A stretch of 10,326 bases of DNA, taken from positions 1-10,326 of the forward strand of contig JAQVLM010000067.1 of the NCBI GenBank assembly GCA_028704125.1, in the 5' to 3' direction. This document shows positions 6,017-10,326 of the stretch, one piece after another. Position 1 is the first letter of the stretch. Each line of letters opens with the position of its first letter. This DNA is from Opitutales bacterium. GTDB taxonomy: Bacteria; Verrucomicrobiota; Verrucomicrobiia; Opitutales; JAFGAQ01. Made by a program: the position numbers and the translations under genes. Under the pieces are notes generated by a model, which saw only the letters and a list, made by a program, of their open reading frames with translations, ran no database searches and was not told the DNA's origin.

Positions 6017-7135
6017 ATCGGATTTGTTGCGTTTGCTTTCGAAGAACTCGTGCAGCACTTCCATTCGCTTCCGCTCCAGCTCCTCCTGCTTTACCTCTTC
6101 CAGTGTGCGTTGCCGTTCGTTCGAGGTCATGATCTTCCTCATGCGGGATATCGCCATGTTTTGAAGCTGGCGTACCCGTTCGCGGGTGATTTCAAAAGCC
6201 TGACCCACCTCTTCGAGGGTCCGTGGTTTTTCCCCATCCAGACCAAAGCGCATCCGAATGATTTCGGCCTCTCTTGGATCGATGGAATCCAGCATTTGAT
6301 TCATGTCGTTCAGGAGAGTCTTGCTCCGCAGCTTGTCGAATGGATTGATGGCGTTTTCGTCGCCCACCAGATCGCCATACTCGGTGTCCTCGTCATCCCC
6401 GATCGGTGCGTCGAGGGATGCCGGTCTCACGCTTACGCTTTTCAGGTGAGCCACCTTGTTCACCGGTATGCCCATTTCGATGGCGATTTCATCGTCGGCC
6501 GGTTCGCGCCCCAGCTCTTCAGTGAGGCGTTGCGTGATCCGTCTCATGTTTGCAATCTTATCCACCAGATGGACGGGCAAACGGATCGTTTTGCTCTGAT
6601 TGGCCAATGCACGCTTGATCGATTGCTTGATCCACCATGCGGCATAGGTGCTCAGTTTTCCCCCTTTTTCGGGGTCAAAGCGTTCAACGGCTTTGATCAA
6701 TCCGATATTACCTTCGCTAATCAAATCCAGAAGCGGAAGCCCAAAGTGGTTGTAGTCATATGCGATCTTCACCACCAAACGGAGGTTTGCCGAAATCATT
6801 TGATTGCGGGCCTCCTGGTCGCCCTTGCGGATGCGGGATGCCAGCGACACCTCCTGCTCGTGCGTGAGCAGTGGGGTCTTTGCAATTTCCTGAAGGTAAA
6901 TTTTAATCGAACTCTTCTCCGAATTCGGCAGCGTCTTGACGTCCACCTCTTCCTCGGCAAAAGCATCCCCAAACGCACTGCGCGATGGTCCGATGTTGCG
7001 GGATACACTGATGCGTTCAGCCATGCCCGTCATTTCGGTTTCTGCCACTTTGGAAAGCGCGCTTCTGGAATCGTTGGATTGAGCTTCCGATGGGGAGCCT
7101 GTTTTTTTCTCCGTGTTAGCTGTTCTTGTAGGCAT
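6011..7135 (-). CDS. RNA polymerase sigma-70 family factor, RpoD/SigA-like
   Basis: 374-residue sigma factor that directs core RNA polymerase to promoters. Seen: a variable Ser/Thr/Glu-rich leader (1-72); region 1.2 (SSIKIYLQEIAKTPLLTHEQ, 75-94); region 2 with ANLRLVVKIAYDY (116-128), LLDLISEGNIGLIKAVERFD (135-154) and the melting/-10 segment LSTYAAWWIKQSIKRALANQ (161-180); IRLPVHLVDKI (184-194); region 3 to about 265; region 4 with DPREAEIIRMRFGLDG (286-301) and the -35-binding helix-turn-helix TLEEVGQAFEITRERVRQLQ (306-325). It is short for a primary sigma and lacks an obvious region 1.1, so it may be an RpoS-like group 2 factor or the compact housekeeping factor of this lineage; I leave the symbol blank. 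About 38 strongly charged residues (337-374) extend past region 4.2, which is unusual. It lies 106 bp downstream of trpE, with its own likely promoter. Confidence 0.93.
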   Translation of the reverse strand: MPTRTANTEKKTGSPSEAQSNDSRSALSKVAETEMTGMAERISVSRNIGPSRSAFGDAFAEEEVDVKTLPNSEKSSIKIYLQEIAKTPLLTHEQEVSLASRIRKGDQEARNQMISANLRLVVKIAYDYNHFGLPLLDLISEGNIGLIKAVERFDPEKGGKLSTYAAWWIKQSIKRALANQSKTIRLPVHLVDKIANMRRITQRLTEELGREPADDEIAIEMGIPVNKVAHLKSVSVRPASLDAPIGDDEDTEYGDLVGDENAINPFDKLRSKTLLNDMNQMLDSIDPREAEIIRMRFGLDGEKPRTLEEVGQAFEITRERVRQLQNMAISRMRKIMTSNERQRTLEEVKQEELERKRMEVLHEFFESKRNKSDS

Positions 7136-7183
7136 GGTGAAGCGATGGTGGTTGGAGGATTGAATTAGGAAAAGTGCTTACGG

Positions 7184-7202
7184 TGATAAGGCGCCGTTAT
7201 CA
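7184..7202. promoter_or_regulatory. Operator-like inverted repeat in the sigma-gene leader
   Basis: TGATAA (7184-7189) and TTATCA (7197-7202) are perfect 6-bp inverted arms around the 7-bp centre GGCGCCG. On the - strand the repeat begins about 4 bases after the candidate -10 box, so it covers the expected transcription start. It could be a repressor site or a small 5'-UTR hairpin. No T-run follows, so termination of trpE is less likely. Confidence 0.4.
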
Positions 7203-7205
7203 AGT

Positions 7206-7234
7206 ACAATATGCATCTGGATTTGACCTGTCAT
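7206..7234 (-). promoter_or_regulatory. Candidate sigma-70 promoter for the sigma-factor gene
   Basis: Read on the - strand: ATGACA (7234-7229, 5 of 6 to TTGACA), exactly 17 bp, then TATTGT (7211-7206, 4 of 6 to TATAAT). Transcription would start near 7199, about 64 bases before the ATG at 7135. The -35 box overlaps the palindrome GTCATGAC (7230-7237) and lies just beyond the trpE stop. This would let the sigma gene be expressed independently of pyk-trpE. Confidence 0.5.
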
Positions 7235-7241
7235 GACTGCC

Positions 7242-8741
7242 TCAACGATCGAATGCCAAAGATTGTTGCACGGCCCGGAGCATTCCTTTGGCTTTGTTCA
7301 GTGTTTCCTCGTATTCGTTTTCGGGTTTGGAGTCCGCCACAATTCCCGCTCCGGATTGGAAGTGGATGCGTCCGTTCTTGATAACAGCGGTGCGGATGGC
7401 GATGCAGGAATCATGGTTTCCGTCAAAGGAGAAGTAGCCCAATGCGCCGGAATAGACTCCCCGTTGCGCATTCTCCAGATCCGAAATGATCTGCATGGCC
7501 CTGACCTTGGGTGCTCCGCTGACGGTACCGGCCGGGAAAGTCGCCCTGAGAAGATCAAACGCGGACTTGTCGTCGTCAAGCACTCCGAGGACCTGTGAAA
7601 CGATGTGCATCACGTGGGAATAGCGCTCAATGATCATGAACTGGGGGATCTCAACCGATCCGATTTTACATACCCTCCCGATGTCATTTCTCGCAAGATC
7701 CACCAGCATCAGGTGCTCGGCTTTTTCTTTGCGATCCGCCAGCAGATCTTTTTCCAGCGCGAGGTCATCTTCCCATGTGTCGCCTCTCGGACGGGTTCCT
7801 GCAATCGGCCGGATCTCGACCTGACGGTCCTGAAGCTTGACGTGGATCTCGGGCGATGCGCTGACAACCGCAAACTCCGGGCTTTCCAGCAACACCATGT
7901 ACGGCGAGGGGTTGACGTTGCGGAGCGACCGGTACAGATCCAGCGGCGACAAGGGATAGTCCATCGAGAAACGCCGGGACAAAACGGTCTGAAATACATC
8001 CCCTTCAACAATGTATTCCTTTACCTTCATGACCGCTTTTTCGAAATCGGCCCGTGCAAAGCTGCTCTGTACATCGGCCGTGGTATCCACCGTGCTTAAT
8101 GCGCTCAATGGATAGGAATAGTTGCGCGAGAGTCGGGCACGTGTCCGTTGAATGGCATCCACCGCTTTCTTGTAGGCTGCCTGAGGGTCCGCTGAGGCAT
8201 CCACGCTGGCCGATATCGTGAGTTTCTGCCGGGCATGATCAAAGATCACCACGCTTTCGGTTACAAGGAAGTATGCGATGGGCATCCCCAGATCATCCTT
8301 TTGCGGGCATGGTACTGTCGGCTCAATCGCGTGAACGTATTCGTAGCTGACGAAGCCGACTGCTCCACCCGTGAAAACCGGCTGGTCCGGCTGGTGGGGG
8401 AGCGTCTTGCATGAGCGCATGAATTGCTCCAAATGATCCAGCGGGTCGGCACCGGTTGGACGGGTCTCCACGTCTCCGTTGCGGTGGCGGATAACCGTCT
8501 TATCCTTGTAAATGACGATTTCCATATCGGGATCGCAGCCCAGGAAACTGTATCGGGCGAGTTTCTCTCCTCCGACCACGGATTCAAGCATGAAAGACGG
8601 TCCAAAACCACGCAACTTGGCATACGCGGTTACCGGTGTCTCGGTATCACCGAAGTAGTCGCTTGAAACCGTCAGGCGGTTAGCCGAACGGCTCTGTTCC
8701 AGAAAGGATTCAAGGCTAGGATAATAGGTTTCAGACTTCAT
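7242..8741 (-). CDS. trpE: Anthranilate synthase component I
   Basis: 499-residue large subunit that makes anthranilate from chorismate, the first committed step of tryptophan synthesis, using ammonia supplied by the TrpG glutaminase (not in this window). Seen: the N-terminal TrpE domain with FMLESVVGGEKLARYSFLG (50-68), whose LES is part of the tryptophan feedback site; then the chorismate-binding domain with PIAGTRPRG (312-320), VDLARNDIGRV (347-357), HVMHIVS (376-382), FPAGTVSGAPKVRAM (402-416) and SGAGIVADS (463-471). Tryptophan-specific spacing and the LES motif favour TrpE over PabB or isochorismate synthase. Length is typical. The ATG overlaps the pyk stop as ATGA (8741-8738) with no clear Shine-Dalgarno, so translation is probably coupled to pyk. 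No tryptophan-rich leader peptide or attenuator was seen, and the usual trpG/trpD neighbours are absent. Confidence 0.97.
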   Translation of the reverse strand: MKSETYYPSLESFLEQSRSANRLTVSSDYFGDTETPVTAYAKLRGFGPSFMLESVVGGEKLARYSFLGCDPDMEIVIYKDKTVIRHRNGDVETRPTGADPLDHLEQFMRSCKTLPHQPDQPVFTGGAVGFVSYEYVHAIEPTVPCPQKDDLGMPIAYFLVTESVVIFDHARQKLTISASVDASADPQAAYKKAVDAIQRTRARLSRNYSYPLSALSTVDTTADVQSSFARADFEKAVMKVKEYIVEGDVFQTVLSRRFSMDYPLSPLDLYRSLRNVNPSPYMVLLESPEFAVVSASPEIHVKLQDRQVEIRPIAGTRPRGDTWEDDLALEKDLLADRKEKAEHLMLVDLARNDIGRVCKIGSVEIPQFMIIERYSHVMHIVSQVLGVLDDDKSAFDLLRATFPAGTVSGAPKVRAMQIISDLENAQRGVYSGALGYFSFDGNHDSCIAIRTAVIKNGRIHFQSGAGIVADSKPENEYEETLNKAKGMLRAVQQSLAFDR

Positions 8742-10159
8742 TCAACGTGACGCAATTGGATACTTTCGACGACCTTGGAGCGTGCCAATACATTGGTAAC
8801 CACCACCAGGCGGTCACCGGACTGGACCCATGCTTTGGTTTTGAGAACGAGCAGGGCGTTCTGGATGCTTTCCTCCCGATCCTGGGTATAGGTCATGAAA
8901 AAGGGTTCCACCCCCCATACCAAAGTCATCTGACGGAAGAGGGCTTCGTCATCCGTGAACGCATAAATCGGGATGCTCGACGCCCTGAGTGCCGACAGAA
9001 GGAGAGGGTAGCGCATCCCCCGCGTGAAAACAACAAGTCCGGATCCATCGACTTCAGAAGCCAGGTGGGCTGCCGAACGCAGCATCTTCTCGGCCGGGGT
9101 TTCGAGCCGGACGGATTCCGACGGCCGTGTTTGGATGGTCTGTTCCGTGCGTTCGACGATGCGCTTGAGCACCCGGATGCATTCCAAGGGGTATTTGCCG
9201 ACGGATGTTTCTCCCGAAAGCATGACACAGTCCGCCCGCTCCAAAACAGCGTTCGACACGTCCGTGACCTCTGCCCGCGTCGGAATCGGGGCCGTGATCA
9301 TCGACTCAAGCATGTGGGTGGCGACGATCGCCGGTTTGCAGTATTGGTTGCAAAGGGCGATCGAACGCTTTTGAATGACCGGCAATTCTTCGAATGGGCA
9401 TTCAATGCCAAGGTCTCCACGGGCGATCATGAGTCCGTCCGATGCCCGGATGATCGACTCGAGGTTGGATATTGCCTGTTGATCTTCAATTTTGGCGACA
9501 ATCCGTGCCTTTGAGTGGTGATCGATCAGAAACCGGCGCAGCAACTCGATGTCGGCTGCTTCCCGCACAAAGGAAAGGGCAAAGTAGTCGAAACCCAGTT
9601 CCACACCAAACTCGACATCCTTTTTGTCCTTATTCGTCAGGGAGGGTAAATCGACCCGCACTCCCGGCAGGTTGATGTGACGCCGGCTTCCCAGGCTTCC
9701 GCCGGTTTCAGTTTTGCATCGGAGGGCCGAGGGAAGCTTCTGGATCACTTTCAAACGGATCATACCGCTGTCCACCAGAAGGAAATCCCCAACCTTGAGA
9801 TCGGTGATGAGTTTCGGGTAGTTGACCGAAACCTGTGGAATCCCGGGTTCGGCCGCCTGCCCCGATGCAAGGATGAAATCCACCACATCGCCTTTCGAAA
9901 GCATCAGGGGGGCGGGCAGGTCCCCAGTCCGGATTTCCGGCCCTTTGACATCCATCAACAAAGCCACGGAACGGCCGGCCTTTTGGCCGGCTTCGCGGAT
10001 GTTGGCGACCGTCTTTTTCACCCACTCCACGGAAGCGTGAGCCATGTTGAACCGGCATACGTCTACCCCTTCTGAAATGAGGTTCTCAAGGGTTTCCACG
10101 TCCTGAGTGGCAGGTCCGATCGTGAAGATGATCTTGGTTTGGCGGAAATGGTTGGGCAT
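8738..10159 (-). CDS. pyk: Pyruvate kinase
   Basis: 473-residue glycolytic enzyme converting phosphoenolpyruvate and ADP to pyruvate and ATP in the cytoplasm. The ATG at 10159 (MPNHFRQTKIIFTIGPAT) gives the standard N terminus; an in-frame TTG at 10198 would add 13 atypical residues. Seen: MDVKGPEIRTG (69-79), the B domain (about 80-172), the signature VAKIEDQQAI with catalytic K223 and metal ligand E225, IARGDLGIE with D249, and ATHMLESM (280-287) with T281. E75 corresponds to Glu117 of rabbit muscle kinase, the mark of K+-dependent enzymes. Oddities: NMAHA (38-42) replaces the usual NFSHG, removing a serine that normally contacts K+, and MDVKG replaces LDTKG. The C-terminal domain is regular, without an extra PEP-utiliser domain. 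It is first in a likely pyk-trpE unit; its stop overlaps the trpE start. Confidence 0.97.
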   Translation of the reverse strand: MPNHFRQTKIIFTIGPATQDVETLENLISEGVDVCRFNMAHASVEWVKKTVANIREAGQKAGRSVALLMDVKGPEIRTGDLPAPLMLSKGDVVDFILASGQAAEPGIPQVSVNYPKLITDLKVGDFLLVDSGMIRLKVIQKLPSALRCKTETGGSLGSRRHINLPGVRVDLPSLTNKDKKDVEFGVELGFDYFALSFVREAADIELLRRFLIDHHSKARIVAKIEDQQAISNLESIIRASDGLMIARGDLGIECPFEELPVIQKRSIALCNQYCKPAIVATHMLESMITAPIPTRAEVTDVSNAVLERADCVMLSGETSVGKYPLECIRVLKRIVERTEQTIQTRPSESVRLETPAEKMLRSAAHLASEVDGSGLVVFTRGMRYPLLLSALRASSIPIYAFTDDEALFRQMTLVWGVEPFFMTYTQDREESIQNALLVLKTKAWVQSGDRLVVVTNVLARSKVVESIQLRHVE

Positions 10160-10256
10160 CGAAACTCTGAAATTGGCAGAAATGGGCAGGTTTAACAAGA
10201 ATGATTGCGTACAGGATCACAGGAAATCCACATTTGGATCAATCCGGAAATCCGTA

Positions 10257-10326
10257 TCACCAGAGCGATTCGTTTTTTCCGGTGAGCGGGTTGAACACGC
10301 TGACCGGAGGCAGGCATCCGTTGAGG
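10257..10326 (-). CDS. Possible C-terminal end of an unidentified upstream gene
   Basis: An open frame enters from the right edge on the - strand and ends at TGA (10259-10257), giving 22 residues, LNGCLPPVSVFNPLTGKNES followed by Leu and Trp. It runs in the same direction as pyk and stops 97 bp before the pyk ATG. Composition is protein-like, but the piece is too short to recognise a family. It could also be chance. Confidence 0.35.
   Translation of the reverse strand, partial: LNGCLPPVSVFNPLTGKNESLW

Noticed and set aside
6050..7168. A 372-codon open frame on the + strand covering nearly the whole sigma-factor gene.
   Set aside because: It is the antisense of a clearly conserved sigma-70 gene, shows no recognisable domain or ribosome-binding site, and long antisense frames are common in G+C-rich codon usage.
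8747..9514. A 255-codon + strand open frame inside pyk.
   Set aside because: Antisense to highly conserved pyruvate kinase motifs; no family resemblance.
10160..10198. TTG start at 10198 for pyruvate kinase.
   Set aside because: The ATG at 10159 begins the usual N terminus of the family, and the extra 13 residues have no counterpart.

Overview
The window looks like chromosomal, mostly housekeeping DNA from a free-living Gram-negative bacterium with a moderately high G+C content. The best guess is Verrucomicrobiota, near Opitutales/Puniceicoccales. That guess rests on the style of the proteins: a short ~370-residue RpoD/SigA-like sigma factor, an RsmE with IGPERGW in place of IGPEGGF, a pyruvate kinase with an NMAHA motif, and two lipoproteins. 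No 16S rRNA or other definitive marker is present, so the assignment is inference. No rRNA, tRNA, CRISPR array, insertion sequence or phage gene was seen.

Layout. Left (1-2424, + strand): the C-terminal three quarters of a K+-dependent membrane pyrophosphatase (hppA) with residues of the Na+-pump type; 10 bp later a gamma-class carbonic anhydrase-like protein; then a 57-codon single-membrane-segment ORF that has the only strong Shine-Dalgarno in the window and runs tail-to-tail into the next gene. Middle left (5082-2378, - strand): a double glycine-zipper/coiled-coil lipoprotein, a second lipoprotein and a PseC-type sugar aminotransferase. The last two genes are 11 bp apart. Middle right (5264-5992, + strand): the 16S rRNA m3U1498 methyltransferase rsmE, convergent with the next block. 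Right (10159-6011, - strand): pyruvate kinase (pyk), anthranilate synthase component I (trpE) and a sigma-70 family factor. pyk and trpE overlap by ATGA. The sigma gene has its own plausible promoter with an operator-like dyad at the expected transcription start. The right edge holds what may be the last 22 codons of another - strand gene.

How the genes relate. HppA uses pyrophosphate to pump ions, and the adjacent gamma-CA may belong to the same ion/pH/bicarbonate housekeeping, though neighbourhood is the only link. pyk and trpE are probably translationally coupled; Pyk draws on phosphoenolpyruvate, which is also a precursor of chorismate, the TrpE substrate. The lipoprotein-pseC pair points to envelope or surface-sugar work. 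I see no convincing new multi-gene system. The items most worth a second look are the small membrane ORF, the pyk-trpE coupling, the altered K+-site residue of Pyk, the promoter/dyad and charged C-terminal tail of the sigma factor, and the changed cofactor-contact motif in the PseC-like enzyme.
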